Assembly (NCBI GenBank): GCA_943736015.1
Contig: OX031072.1
Span: 17,573,501 to 17,637,500, forward strand
Length of the DNA stretch: 64,000 nt
Reading direction: 5' to 3'
DNA from: Tridacna crocea
Taxonomy: Eukaryota; Mollusca; Bivalvia; Cardiida; Cardiidae
Shown here: piece after piece, positions 20,696 through 32,125 of the stretch
How the letters are laid out: each line of letters opens with the position of its first letter
Numbering within the stretch: position 1 is the first letter of the stretch
Notes under the pieces: model-generated
What the model saw: only the letters and a program-made list of their open reading frames with translations
Told to the model about the DNA's origin: nothing
Databases searched by the model: none
Position numbers and translations under genes: made by a program

Positions 20696-20755
20696 GAGTG
20701 TAGACCTAGATCAGATTGTACATGCGCGCAGTCTGATTATGGGTTTTTACCGTCA
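20696..20755. repeat. family B hairpin core
   Basis: gagtgtagacctagatcaga-ttgtacatgc faces gcgcagtctgattatggg. A half core also lies at 20552-20590. Confidence 0.5.
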
Positions 20756-21129
20756 AGATTAAAAAAGCACTTTTGTCTTTTCCTATCCACTAGACTTGTA
20801 CATCTCGTAGGCAGTATATACTGGTGTCTAATTCTGAAAGGCCGGAAATACATCCTGACAATTCACAGCCTTAATTCTTGTTAACCCTAAAATACTTGGC
20901 AGAAAGCAGAGGTGCTTCCGCGGACTGTTCTGATTAAGACTAAAGTGCAGAAAACGTGATAAACGATCTTGAATCTAAAAAGTACATTAATTTTAGCAAG
21001 ACTTTGACCAAAATAACTAGCAAGTTGCAATAATTCAGTCTCTGATACTCACGAAACAAAATATCTAGGCCTATTCGAGCTAGAATAAACCTAACCGCCG
21101 ACTGTGCTTGAATTTCTTTTCATTTCTTT

Positions 21130-21320
21130 AAACACTAACCCTTAACTCTATACCAAAGGATCAAGATTTTGACTGATACAAAGTCAAAGTTTTTGCAGAC
21201 GGCAAATTAAATGTCGTTCAAGTGATGGAACTTGTCTTTTAATAAGTTCAAAACCTACTTTTAAAGAGCCTTTTGTTTTCGGGGTGGTTGATAGACGGTA
21301 TTGTGTGGTAAAAGGTTTAA
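21130..21320 (+). repeat. family A relic without hairpin
   Basis: ttaactctataccaaaggat at the left and attgtgtggtaaaaggttta at the right are the termini, with tttgcagacggcaaattaaa inside. The central hairpin has been lost. Confidence 0.5.
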
Positions 21321-21398
21321 GTGTTAGAGGAATTAAAAGACGGTGTTTCTTGTCGATGGTAAAAAGATGTTTTCAAAGCGAAAAATCACACAGTATCA

Positions 21399-21450
21399 TA
21401 CAGTGTAGATTATTAATCAGACTGACCCGTCTGATCTTGATCACCACTGC
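21399..21450. repeat. family B hairpin core
   Basis: cagtgtagattattaatcag faces ccgtctgatcttgatcacca around a short loop. Confidence 0.5.
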
Positions 21451-21849
21451 CTACAAAGGTGTGTTTACTTCCTCGTAGAGGCTCAAGGATAAAGAAATCT
21501 GCTAAAATTGAGGGAAGAGCGAGAAAGTTTCGACAATATGCTCAAATATGTGTAAAGAAACTGTAAGGACAAATTGGATAATTACAAGTTATGTACATGT
21601 AATTTCTACGTTTCCAACAATCATCTGTTACGGACATGATAACAACAAGGATAGGAAAATAATCTTAGCCTGCAGACAGTCTGTGACTAAAAATGTAAAC
21701 AGTCACGTGACGTAAACCACTTCCGCCGACTAAATGGCTAATAAATAGTCTTTAAGCTCTATTCCGACGTAGGTGATTTCAATTGCTCAACGTTTTAGAA
21801 CAATTTTAATAGATCAGGCGGCTTGCAGCGTGTGTTCTGAAGGTGAATC

Positions 21850-21920
21850 TACATTTTATCTCTTTTGGGCAAACCTACGAAAAAGTCCTGGGTTTGATAC
21901 CTGGGAGCGGGTAGTTCATA
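21850..21920 (+). repeat. tRNA-SINE fragment (3' part of the tRNA head)
   Basis: aacctacgaaaaagtcctgg-gtttgatacctgggagcggg resembles the anticodon-to-B-box part of animal tRNA SINEs (GGTTTGATACC as B box). No A box is convincing upstream. Confidence 0.35.
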
Positions 21921-22395
21921 ACACCCAATCTTTTAGAGAACAAAAACTTCCGATCCTTACGGTACCATAAATCTCAGAAAGTATATGAACGTCATCAATA
22001 CATCATTTTTACTCACCCTTCTTTGTATGAATTTCACAATAAAAAAGTTTTATTTAAGAACAGAGAGCTCAAGTCATTATCACATTGTATTAATGATCTA
22101 TCTCGGATGCAATTTATCGTCTCATTTACTCTAATTTGATAAAGTTCTTACATCAGAAGAAATTCTCGGTAACTAAAGAGACCCTGAAAATAATAAGCAA
22201 ATTATTCCAGAAAAGCAACACTAAGCACTTTGCCCAAGTGACCTATCTTAACTATTGACACACGAACTCAATCCCTCCTCAAACAAATTTGCAACCTGGA
22301 TAAAATATAGCTAAATTGTATTTAAGATAAATGAGAACTTCATATATCTATATACCTAAAACAGTGTTGCAAAAGAAGAAAATGTGTAACACCAG

Positions 22396-22574
22396 GGTCC
22401 GTATTCACCAACCATTCTTGAGAACTTTCTTTGTCATCTTCTCCAGAATTTTCTACATTTGTAAGTAACACCATTTGGTTTAGTCAATCAGAAGTTGTTT
22501 TACTTACAAATTTAGAAAACCTTGGAGAATAATACCAAGAATATTCTCAATACTGGAAGGTGAATACGCGCCCA
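22396..22574 (+). mobile_element. family F MITE
   Basis: The left end is gggtccgtattcaccaacca and the right end aaggtgaatacgcgccc. The central palindrome has collapsed to ccatttggtttagtcaatca, so the element is about 30 bp shorter than intact copies. Confidence 0.75.
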
Positions 22575-22577
22575 GGT

Positions 22578-22772
22578 GCTGTGTGCACCAACCATTCTAA
22601 TTACCGTCTTAATTGTAACTCTAGAGTTAGAAAGTTATCACAAAATCGGATCTCTCAATATTTTTTTTTCCAATAACAAAAGTTGTGTTCCTTTCAAATG
22701 TGAGATAAAAACTCTTGATAGTTAGACCAAGAATGTCATTAAGATTGTCTTGTGAATAAGTTCCCAGCACTC
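22578..22772 (+). repeat. old family F relic adjacent to the previous copy
   Basis: tgtgcaccaaccattctaat and the far end ttgtgaataagttccc, with ccaataacaaaagttgtgtt inside, fit family F at lower similarity. It starts four bases after the preceding copy. Confidence 0.5.
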
Positions 22773-23542
22773 ACTGTTACGTTCGACGAATGTTTGATCA
22801 AGGTCAGCCGATAACTTGCCTACGTCATCCAGAGCAGCACCAAGTATCATTGGCCCAGAATATAAGAATGTTCTGAGCAATGCATTACTACAACTATATA
22901 TATAATGAAACAATTAATAAAGATGAATACCTTTGTAAACAGAAATGACAAGAAAGACGAAACGCTTCTCTATAAGTGAAAACACGACCCTTAAGTTACT
23001 CGTATACCAACAAACATGACAACAGCCTATATAGTATCACATTTTGGGTATGCTTTATCTACATTACCTCTCAAGTCAAGTAGTATCTAATTTGACACTA
23101 GTATGCATATTTCGAATATTCGTCCTAAAGAAATGTGAATTATGTCATTTCTGTTGGAAATACTCATGAAGGGGCGTTAAAAGAAAGACATTTCTATTAG
23201 CGGTACAGTATGATAATCTTTTCAAATCCCCGTAAGAGATTTTCTATCCATCAAATCGGATTTCGCTTGACACAAAAGGGAAGTGGCCATAACAAAGGAA
23301 AAAGGCCCTTAATCCGAGCGATTTTTCTCCGAATTAATGTGCATTTTCGCCATTTCCCAAATCAAAAGCGAGCTGTCGTGAGAGAGCGCAATATCCGTCA
23401 ATACAAGCAGTCAACAAGTAGGCGTTATAGCTATATTGTATATTCTATCTACTTGTGTAGACCCATAAATATTATGAATCAGAGTAACAGTTTTTGTTTC
23501 AATGATGGATACTTGTTATACTTGTCCAATCAAAGACAGTTC
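22773..23542. other. no recognised feature
   Basis: A 131-codon plus-strand frame (23210-23605) overlaps the next family F copy and shows no motif. No repeats were recognised. Confidence 0.4.
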
Positions 23543-23741
23543 TGGGTCCGTATTCACCAACCATTCTTAAGAACATTCTTTGTCTTACTCTTCAAGATTT
23601 TCTAACTGTGAAAAGTAACAGAATTTCTCATTGGCTAAACCGAATGGTTTAGCCAAACAGAAGTTCCGTTACTTTCACACTGACAAAATTCTGAAGAATA
23701 AAGCTAAGAATGTTCTTAAGAATCGTCGGTGAGTACGGACG
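23543..23741 (+). mobile_element. family F MITE
   Basis: gggtccgtattcaccaacca and gaatcgtcggtgagtacgga are the ends. The centre is ctcattggctaaaccg-aatggtttagccaaacag, so the left CCAAT box is intact and the right one mutated. Confidence 0.85.
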
Positions 23742-24763
23742 CGGATAAGTACATTTATGTCGGATATGAGCCTTTTGACCCTAAGAATAATGAATAAATA
23801 AACAATCTAAGTCAGCTGAAGTCTTTTCTTTTTAAAAACACTGGCAAAGGATACTTGATTTTTACATTTAAGAATGCCAACTTTTTTCCACAAGTCTTTC
23901 TGTTTTATTTCTTTTAATATTTATAAATTTAAAATCAAGCTTCGACTCGACTTGCTATTCTTTCACTTGTTTTTCATGACTTCATCGAAAACAGTAAAGT
24001 ATTTGTAAACCGTAAAAGGATCTTTACGACAGTCCCAATAACATGCATTCGGTACATGCGATACTTTCGATAAATACGCATTAAAACCTTGGCTTTTAGA
24101 CTTGTACATAGCAAAATATCTTGTTGCAAACAAATCAAATTAGGTTTAAATAACTGCACTTATCTTGCAAAGTGAAAGGAAAGGAAACATTTTGGAAAAA
24201 AGAGGAAATTCTGGTGATCAGTATTTGCCCCCCCCCCCTTTTTTTACAATGTTTTCAAGAAGTTACTTCCCATTGTTCTTTAAGTCATACAATTGTTTGG
24301 AAAATATTTAAGCCTGAAGTATGTGGAATTCTCCGGTAAAACACTCCTATTTACCAAGTTATCTGCTTCAAATTTGTCTCCAAGAGGTATGTTGATAAAG
24401 AGAATCCAATAATGCTTGCATCCTGGGGGTTTCGTTAATGTACACTTTCGCTACGAACTAGAGTTGGCTTTTAACGAGGCCTAAAAGTTGTGTTTCGGTG
24501 CAAATGAAGATTGTTTCAGGTATGGTTAAGCAGGCGCAAAGAAAAGGTGTAGATCAGTAAACAGACTTCAACTTCTGTACAGGCTATCTCAATCTACGAC
24601 ATCTCCAAAAGCTATATGCAAGACGCTATAAGAGGCAAATTAAAAGTTAACATACACTTTTAAAAAACTGCCCTCAATAGCCATTATGATTACGGTCTTT
24701 GCAAAAATCTAAATATGAAAACATTACATGCACTGTTAATTGTTTTGAGCCATCTCTACAGAT
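23742..24763. other. decayed family A and B scraps, otherwise unassigned
   Basis: gaaacattttggaaaaaaga and ttttttacaatgttttcaag (24183-24260) are a family A relic. ggtgtagatcagtaaacaga facing ctatctcaatctacgacatc (24545-24603) is a family B core relic. Confidence 0.4.
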
Positions 24764-25150
24764 TTAGAGTCTACTCGTGGAGATAGAAAAAAAAAAAAAG
24801 AAACGCTTAAAAAATAAAAGTTTTTTATACGAGCCGGAACGGGTCACCAGTCCCAGTAGCTTAGGTGGTAGGGCAGAAGACTTGCGAATGTGAAATGTTG
24901 GGTTACTTCAGGAGATGGATTTGATCCCCACGGCAGATTTAGAGTCTACTCTGGAGATGGAAAAAAGGAAAACTTAAAAAATAAAAGCCAGAACGGGTCA
25001 CCAGTCCCAGTAGCTTAGGTGGTAGGGCAGGAGACCTGTGAATGTGACATTTTGTGTCACTTCAGGAGATGGATTTAATCCCCACGGCAGGCAACCTAAA
25101 ATTACAGAAAAAGTCTTTCGGATGAAATGTTGAACATTAAAGAACCAGTT
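24764..25150 (+). mobile_element. tRNA-derived SINE, head tandemly duplicated
   Basis: Each unit has gatttagagtctactc, an A-rich stretch, gaacgggtcaccagtcccag, an A box (gtagcttaggtggtaggg) and a B box (ggatttgatcc at 24918, ggatttaatcc at 25070). Unit 1 is 24764-24937; unit 2 is 24938-25089 and continues into a body with gtctttcggatgaaatgttg and aacattaaagaacc, a motif common to animal tRNA SINEs. The duplication joins two tRNA heads to one body. Confidence 0.75.
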
Positions 25151-25904
25151 TAACTAAAAACGAGTTTCTGTTGGTATATTCTAGACTGTGCTTTATGATG
25201 TGAGGATGAAAAATTCGTGAAACATTTGTAATCATTCAGCTGTTCACGTGTAAGATGTAGAAGAGTTCTAGGTCCTTGCATCAATTGCTCAAAATGTCAA
25301 GACAGGTTACTCGTGCCTCGCATTGGGCTCTTATTAGTCCCTGTCCGATATCCGTATTAGAGTTTTTATGTTAGATTGTCTTTAAGAAGGACACCACAGA
25401 ATCCCAGTCAGGTCAAATCTAGATCAGACATAAACAGGTGACCATGTACGCATGAAAATATCTTAAAACGCGATCCAAACAAAATTCATACTAAAGTCAT
25501 AGCACGGAAAAACAGAAACCTATTGAATCTCATATACATCGGGCTGAAAAAAAAGATTTTTTCCAAACAATTAGGTTAAGACATTTTCATTTCACCCAAA
25601 GTGTAATTACATTGAAAAAAATCTACTTAAACTAAAAGAAAGAAATGGACAGCAGGAAATACAGTTTGACATGCGCAAAGGACGAATCTCTCTCCCAGCT
25701 TTTATCTACTTCCGTTGACAGAAAGAGTACTTGACTCTTTCCAGACGATAAAATTTGCTCATATCGAAACCACTGTCAGACGTCAATTTAAATGTGGGTC
25801 AAATACGGGGATTTGTGTTTAAAAGGATCAGAAAACACTGTATGAAAAGGAGAAGATATATGAATTATGCTTTGTGAAAACGGGGTGAAATACATATGCA
25901 AAAG
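25151..25904. other. no recognised feature
   Basis: AT-rich. No family member or exon-like block was recognised. Confidence 0.45.
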
Positions 25905-25962
25905 ACATCGGCCAAGGTGAGCCTCTATGGACTGCCTAGGCTGACATGGATCGAGCCCTTTT
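25905..25962. repeat. family C/E core scrap
   Basis: acatcggccaaggtgagcct and tgcctaggctgacatggatc form the weak hairpin of a C/E core. Confidence 0.45.
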
Positions 25963-26011
25963 CAAAACAAGTGTTCCTGAGAGGTGTACAGGCACACAGT
26001 CGTTCGGTTAA

Positions 26012-26229
26012 CTCACTACCAAACGACACTATTTTAGGCTTGTCCCAATCGAAAGTATTTGCAGACAACAAAATACAAGTAACTGAATTTGAAGTTTGTT
26101 TTGTGAAGAGTAGAAAACATCGTGGGAAAAGGAGAAAATGCTGGTTACCAGCATTTTCTCCTTTTCCCATAGTGTTTTCTAAAGATTTTTTCTCAGGGTC
26201 GTCAAAAGTAAGGATTGTGCGGTAATGGG
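26012..26229 (-). mobile_element. family A MITE (copy 7)
   Basis: It is flanked by TTAA (26008-26011, 26230-26233) and is 218 bp long. Both ends (ctcactaccaaacgac, attgtgcggtaatggg) and the hairpin are intact. Confidence 0.88.
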
Positions 26230-26239
26230 TTAAGGGTTA

Positions 26240-27189
26240 GTGGCCTAAGCGGATAAATGACACTTATATAGTCGAGTCGAAATCGTCATTAGAAATCGAA
26301 AGTTTTTTTTTTTTAACCGAGTCGCTACACGGATGACTACTTTTCACGAATCTAATAGCAAAGAGACAGTGCACTTGGGGTGGAAAACGTTTATCTGCTG
26401 CCTTTAGAATTTCATTATGAACACGGACAAAAAAGCAGTTTCCTTACTTAATTGGGATGACCTTGGCTCACTCTTAATCCATTTGCTTTTCAGAAAAATA
26501 TAGAGAGAAAAGACCACTTGTTTATAATGAAGTGCTAGAACAAAAATTATGGTCTTCAAGTCCAATCTTGACCTTGAACCTAATTTGATTTATCATTCTT
26601 AGACGTTTATATCAACAAAATAGAATGAAAATCATCTGAGAAAAGTAGACTCAAACAACTGCAAGTTATGACGATTTTTTCATTCCACTTTCAGGTGTAA
26701 CGTTACACCTACGCCTACATAGGCCCTACAGGACGTTGGAAACAATACCATAATCAGTCCTCAAATGGGGTCCCCTCATATGAAGAGATGATGATTTGCA
26801 TAGATCTGCGAAACTGCATACTAACTATTGTCCGCATGCACCAACGCATTTGCAGCGAATGAAAGCTTTGACGACAAACCCAGAGACTGTGTGAAGAAAG
26901 CCCTGACTGGTATCAAATGGTTGTTCGTGTAGTTACATGTAGCAATTAGTTCTAAGAGAAACAACAGTGATGCACAAACTTTTCAAAGAAATCATCAAAC
27001 CAATATCAGAAACACATTTTAGAAGTACTCTTCTATTTTTTCGGGATATGTGAGTGGACAAGTAGTGTGGCATAATCGCCTTAAAGTTCTTAATGGGTCT
27101 AGTCTTTACTACCATGACCCGGAAATACTTTAATTGGTGTGCATCATTGATCTATGATCTGTGGAATGAAAGAGACTCCTAGAGATGGC
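26240..27189. other. nothing recognised except a short palindrome
   Basis: aggtgtaacgttacacct near 26694-26711 is a perfect 18-base palindrome. The rest is unassigned. Confidence 0.45.
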
Positions 27190-27312
27190 TCTGTTGGACC
27201 GAACTATGGGGTTGAACCCCAAAGTTCGTGCGAACTTTTGTGGTGAAAATTTTCAACCTCATAGTTCGATACCCAAGATCCGACCGAACTTTGGGGTTGA
27301 ACACCTTTTTTG
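27190..27312. repeat. cluster of ggaccgaac…ggggttgaac inverted motifs
   Basis: gaccgaactatggggttgaa, ccccaaagttcgtgcgaact, tcaacctcatagttcgatac and gaccgaactttggggttgaa alternate in orientation, forming overlapping hairpins. Confidence 0.7.
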
Positions 27313-27350
27313 AAGGTCTTTCACAACCACAGTCTTACATAACTACTATG

Positions 27351-27415
27351 CCATAGGCAGACAAGGATCAGACTGCACAGAAGGTGAAGTCTTATCTTTG
27401 AAATACACTGTCTGA
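27351..27415. repeat. family B hairpin core
   Basis: gcagacaaggatcagactgc-acag faces gaagtcttatctttgaaata-cactgtctg. Confidence 0.6.
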
Positions 27416-27450
27416 TTTGTTGAGACATTCTGACCAAACAATAGCCTCAA

Positions 27451-27642
27451 CCTTTATCCTGCTCAATAATTGAAATAGAGCTTTCAAGCAGAAAGTGAAA
27501 CTAAAATTTTCGCTTTTTCAAAGGTATGAGGGAATCTCTCCTTTTCAAATAGTGTAGATCAAGATCAGACCGCGCGTTCTTTGCAGTCTGATCTTGATCT
27601 ACACTCTTCGCAAAAGGTCAGCGAGTCGCGTTTAGCAGCCTG
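27451..27642 (-). mobile_element. family B MITE (copy 7, minus orientation)
   Basis: TCAA (27447-27450) is on the left and TTAA (27643-27646) on the right. Read in reverse it runs from aggctgctaaacgcgactcg through the core (gtgtagatcaagatcagacc facing tgcagtctgatcttgatcta) to gagcaggataaagg. Confidence 0.8.
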
Positions 27643-28138
27643 TTAAAAATTAGAATATTTTCGTCTTATTTTCTACGCTTAGAATGTCTGTTAGGTTTAT
27701 TCATTGCTCTCAGGGTTCAAAGAAGGACTAGAGATGGACAATGAATACCGATCAGTCTATCACGGCGGGAAGAAAGAGAAGTTGGCCGTGATTTCTAAGG
27801 AAATCCCAGAGTGATTAAACTCAGTGCTAACAGGAAGCAATTTGGCGTACAGCCCGCGCTCTCCTTTATGATCTTGACCAATCTATCTTTATTTAAATGC
27901 AACGATCGAGCCCTCGGTATAATAGAAATAATACAGTATAGCGTAATGACAGGGGGTGGGACGTATTGATGGACTAGACTACCAATTTTGTTTCTTAAGA
28001 GAAACCCAAAGCAACATTTCGTATGGAACACTTAGAAAGAAATACTATCTTATATGGTATATGAATTATGACAGATTTAATATCATAGCTGCAGATTGAA
28101 GAAGTAAAAGAAACCACATGATTGCAAAAATATATTAA

Positions 28139-28343
28139 ACTTTAGGCTGCTAAGGGCGACTCACTGACCTTTTGCGGACAGTGTAGATCAAGATCAGACT
28201 GTACAGAACGTGCAGTCTGATCTTGGATCTACACTGTCCGATTAGGGGATAGTATTCCCCAAAACGTATCTTTAAAATAGCAATATTTGGGGGTTTTACC
28301 ATTAAATTGAAAATCTTATTTTAGTTATTTAGCAGGATAGGGA
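28139..28343 (+). mobile_element. family B MITE (copy 3, near consensus)
   Basis: It is flanked by TTAA (28135-28138, 28344-28347) and is 205 bp long. The core hairpin is nearly perfect: gacagtgtagatcaagatca-gactgtac facing gtgcagtctgatcttggatc-tacactgtc. The right third carries the family-specific cagcaatatttgggggtttt-like and agcaggataggg blocks. Confidence 0.88.
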
Positions 28344-28349
28344 TTAAAG

Positions 28350-29010
28350 AAAGGGAAATAGTGAAGCAACAAGAATTCTACAGTGCTAGTATCTTATACA
28401 GACGAACATGCAGTAAAAAAAGACGTATATAGATAAATGAACATTTCGTGGCAGTCAGTGCACCTATTGATGTTTTAATAGCGTTATTTTTACCAGTACC
28501 TTGCACTGCATACTTTAATAGCCCCTGGCTACTTTCCCAAAAACATCCTCACAACAGTGTTAAGGACTGAGAGGTATGAACCGTTCCGCAATGACTATCA
28601 TCAATCTTTAGATAGAAATTGAGCGAACTTAGAATCGAAGCAAAGACTCTGTGGTTGTTCAAGCCGTGTACACCATGGACTAAATGTCCGGGCTCCGCAT
28701 TTAGATGACGTATTTATGTAACTTAATCCTTACCCTGCTAAATTAGTGCAATGCAACTTTCAAACAATTAGAAGAAACAATCCCGAATAATGCTATTTAA
28801 ACTTGTTTTTTGAAGAAAAATATCTCCTATCTACAAACGGTCAGTGGGGACGTGCTAAGCAGCCAAGGGATGAGCAATTATCTAATTCAGGCGATGGCGC
28901 TGCCAATTAATTTTTACGTGTGGCAGAACATTTTATTGACGGTAATTTGACTTACACTTCCGGTTCTATATGCGAGGTTTACAAAAGGATAGCCAAACTT
29001 GCATAGCCCT
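28350..29010. other. mostly unassigned; end of a family B relic at 28830-28870
   Basis: acaaacggtcagtggggacg-tgctaagcagcca resembles the left end of family B in reverse. Nothing else was recognised. Confidence 0.35.
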
Positions 29011-29014
29011 TTAA

Positions 29015-29217
29015 CTCTTTATCAAACAACAAAATTTTAGACTGGTCCATATCAAAAGCATTTGCTGACGACTTTGTTTTGTGAAGGGTAGAAAACATTG
29101 TGGGATAGGAGAAAATGCTCGTTACCAGCATTTTCTCCTTTTCCCACAATGTTTTCTAAAGGCTTTTCTCTAAGGGTCGTCAAAATAGGGATTGTGTGGT
29201 GATTGTGTGGTGATGGG
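29015..29217 (-). mobile_element. family A MITE (copy 8)
   Basis: It is flanked by TTAA (29011-29014, 29218-29221). A short internal deletion follows gcatttgctgacgac. At the right end attgtgtggtgattgtgtgg shows a small tandem duplication of the terminus. Confidence 0.85.
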
Positions 29218-29235
29218 TTAATTGCAAGCACAGTT

Positions 29236-29295
29236 GCAGACAGCGTAGATCAAGATCAGACGTCAGAAAATGTAAAATCTATCTACACCGTCTGG
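29236..29295. repeat. family B hairpin core
   Basis: gacagcgtagatcaagatca-gacg faces aaatctatctacaccgtctg. The right arm has lost its gtctgatc. Confidence 0.55.
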
Positions 29296-29735
29296 AAGCG
29301 AATGCTAAACACTGTAAGAAGAGATTTTCTTTTCAAAGAAACTTTGTATTTCTGAACCAAAGAGAAATTGTATATACTACGAATTAATTTTTTTTGAGAC
29401 CATAAATAATTGCCATGTTACATTGAAAAAAAAAGTTATTCATTAAAGATAAAAAAAGATGTGTAATTTAACTATGAAATTAGAAGTTTTCGGTAAGAAA
29501 CAACTAATGGAAAAGCCGTTTCCCTAAATCCGGAAGTAAAATTTATCACCGAGTAAATCTTTCCATTGCGAATTTATATATGAAAAAAAAATGATAAACA
29601 ATCAACTATGATTTATCCCCAATCTACGGGGATGTTGCGCTCCGCCAATTTGCGTTCTTTTTCCCCGCGATTTGCCGGCAATCTGATTGTGTTATATATA
29701 TGGAATCAGAAATTAATCTCTTGTATTTTCTCTAG

Positions 29736-29817
29736 CGACATGATGTGGAGAAGACCGTCGCTTTTCTTCATTGAAAATATAATAAATCAGGACCCCCAAG
29801 TCTTGCCTGTAGAATAA
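29736..29817 (+). CDS. weak candidate terminal exon, unidentified
   Basis: A clean acceptor, ttgtattttctctag|c, is followed by a frame (phase 1) that reads DMMWRRPSLFFIENII and ends at TAA 29815-29817. The upstream ~100 bases are GC-richer than their surroundings. There is no partner exon, no known motif, and acceptors of this quality occur by chance in T-rich DNA. Confidence 0.18.
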
Positions 29818-30175
29818 CAAGTTACTAGCTGTATCGTGGGTGACATATTGCAGGTTCTTGTCTGCCTTTATATTCCCTAGTATTTTAAAACGCTTTACCC
29901 AATCGACAAAATTGGAACATGTTCAAACTGAAATAATTGAAATCAGACCATAAAATACAGTACTGTAAGTATAGCGCAGATGGTGATATAATCTTTGAAA
30001 GGACAGGAAACAGAAAACGTTGTAGGAAAAGGATTTTCTTCATTCAAAAATCATTTTCATGTGCCTTCTTCCTCAGAATCGCTGAAACAACCGTGTTTTC
30101 GTTAAAAGCTCATTGGTCTTAATCGGCAAAACGAGTACACTTGCTTTTCACCCACTTCTTGTAACTGTTATATGG
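29818..30175. other. no recognised feature
   Basis: A decayed family A hairpin flank (ggaaacagaaaacgttgtag, aggattttcttcattcaaaa) may be present at 30004-30055. Nothing else was seen. Confidence 0.3.
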
Positions 30176-30286
30176 CTTAGAGCACACGAAAAGGGGCATT
30201 TGGACATTTGCGTGAAGTGTCGTCTCGGATCAGGCTGCGCAGTACATTCTTTAAAATGTCCAAATGAACCCTGTAGCAATGACCTG
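30176..30286 (+). repeat. family C/E element, C type, truncated (copy 3)
   Basis: acacgaaaaggggcatttgg-acatttgcgtgaagtgtcgt is followed by a hairpin left arm, ctcggatcaggctgcgcagt, and then directly by the far end aaatgtccaaatgaaccctg. The inner part and one hairpin are deleted. Confidence 0.65.
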
Positions 30287-31657
30287 GGGCAGCTGATAGT
30301 CGAACTGGCGATATATTTATTTGGTTGCAACCTGTTTGCGTTGCCAACTGAGTCTTGGTCTTTACGATGGATTTAACGTAAACATGGCTAAAACAGCTTC
30401 TACAAGTATTCGAGAAGGAAAGAAATTGCACCTACTCATTTCTGACGACTCATAGAGATGCGATGAAAAGTCTGGGTTAAATAAAGTTTGAATAAGATAT
30501 AGGCATCAATCTACTCGGCATCTCAACAATACTGTCTGTTCGCTATGTGCTGATTAAAAATTTAAAAGAAAGTGCAAAGATTCAAGGAGCGCTTGGTAAC
30601 CCTTTATGCAAAACCTTTTTTTGTACAAATATGACTTTTTAACACATCTACATATGACAGAACTGGAAATTATTTTGGGAAAAGGGAGAAATAGCTTGAA
30701 ATAAGCGACTGACTACTTTCTCTCAGTCTATTCCTTGACTTTGAATATTTCTGTATCAAGCAAATTGTCCTCATTTTCTAATGTTCTCAAAATTAATGAA
30801 ATGTGATTATTTTCTTAGCCTGTGAGCGTTTCCTGTACAATCTAAGCGCTATGTGTCCTAAAGGTATATAAGTTTTGAACACGTTCAAAAACCGGATACT
30901 GCCAACTACGACGTTGTGAAGTTAACGTGACCGTAGTCCGCACGTAGTTGATCTTAGTTAACCGTAATTAACCCTACTTTATCGTAGTGTGTACTCCAGT
31001 TGACTGTAGTTTTTGAAAAAAAAGACGTATTTTCCTCTAAGACGGCATGGGTGAATAAGCGATCAGCAATTTCTGGCTCATCAACTTCCAAAAGCACAAT
31101 GACTGTGGGTTACCCGTACCGAGCAGCCGCAGCCAAAACATTTTACAGTAGCTTAACGCAGTTGACACGAATTATAATTACGGGTACTTGGGACTTAAAT
31201 ATGACCGTGGCTAAAATCTGTCTCTGAAAGGGTAAAACTAATTGTGGGAAAACGAGAAAATGCTGGAAACCATAATGTCTCCTACCTTTTCAAAGACAAA
31301 TTCATCATCTCAACCGTAATGAATTTGCCGAGTGCAGATGCTTTTATTTTGGAAAGTCTATTTGTTTTCATTAGATTAAAGAGTTGAATGCCCGCACTAG
31401 GAAGACCCGAGTAAGAATGTGTAGACACCCCCTGTCATTCGATGTTCCCAAGTCCAGTGAAATAAATATGCCAGCTGTCTTCTTGAAATAGAAATAACAA
31501 ACGATGATGTTACGCTGTGCGTTGGTTCGTAATACCTCATTTATAAAATATGGATAAAAGGCACTGTGACAGATCAACTGTGCGTAAGAAAGTTGGCTCG
31601 TTTATTTGAATGTACTGGGTCTTTTGTTCCGAGTCTTGGCTTTTGATTAATAATGAG
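30287..31657. other. unassigned with two family A relics
   Basis: attttgggaaaagggagaaa (30669-30690) and aattgtgggaaaacgagaaa-atgctgg (31240-31266) are family A hairpin remnants. 30895-31010 is rich in gtagttga/gtagttaa repeats. A 75-codon frame at 31000-31227 has balanced composition but no splice support. Confidence 0.35.
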
Positions 31658-31884
31658 CAGTCCGCGTTAAAGGGTGCTGTCGCTGAAGTTCGCGTTTATA
31701 GTGCCTTCGATGCAGTTCACGTTTATAGTGCTGTCGCTGCAGTCCGCGTTAAAGGTGCTGTCGCCGCAGTTCGCGCTCTTGGTGCTGTCGCTACAGTTCG
31801 CGTTCATGGTGCCTTCGATGAAGTTCGCGTTCATGCTGTCGCTAGTTCGTGTTCATGGTGCCTTCGTTGCAGTTCGCGTTTATG
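31658..31884 (+). repeat. 27-bp minisatellite, about eight units
   Basis: Units begin gtgctgtcgctgcagttcgc or gtgccttcgatgcagttcgc and are 27 bp long, the last few slightly shorter. Because 27 is nine codons, plus-strand frames stay open with a nine-residue period (for example GAVAAVRAL, SAFDAVHVY). Two overlapping frames are open across most of it. No start, acceptor or flanking exon suggests that it is translated. Confidence 0.85.
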
Positions 31885-31904
31885 ATCAGCTTACTATCGA
31901 TTAA

Positions 31905-32125
31905 CCCTTTATTACACTGTCCCAACTTCTAAAGACCATATGAAAGAAGTCTTTTGAAGACATTATGGGAAAAGCAGAAAATGCTGGTAACCAGCATTTT
32001 CTCCTTTTCCCAAAATGTTTTCTACCCTTTCCAAAGCAAATTTTAGTTTTTAAGTCACTTTATAATTGTTGTCAGCAAATGGTTTGAATTTGAATCTGTG
32101 GAAGTCGAGATTATGTGATAAAAGG
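31905..32125 (+). mobile_element. family A MITE (copy 9)
   Basis: It is flanked by TTAA (31901-31904, 32126-32129) and is 221 bp long. It sits 17 bases after the minisatellite. The centre is GGTAACC. Confidence 0.88.
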
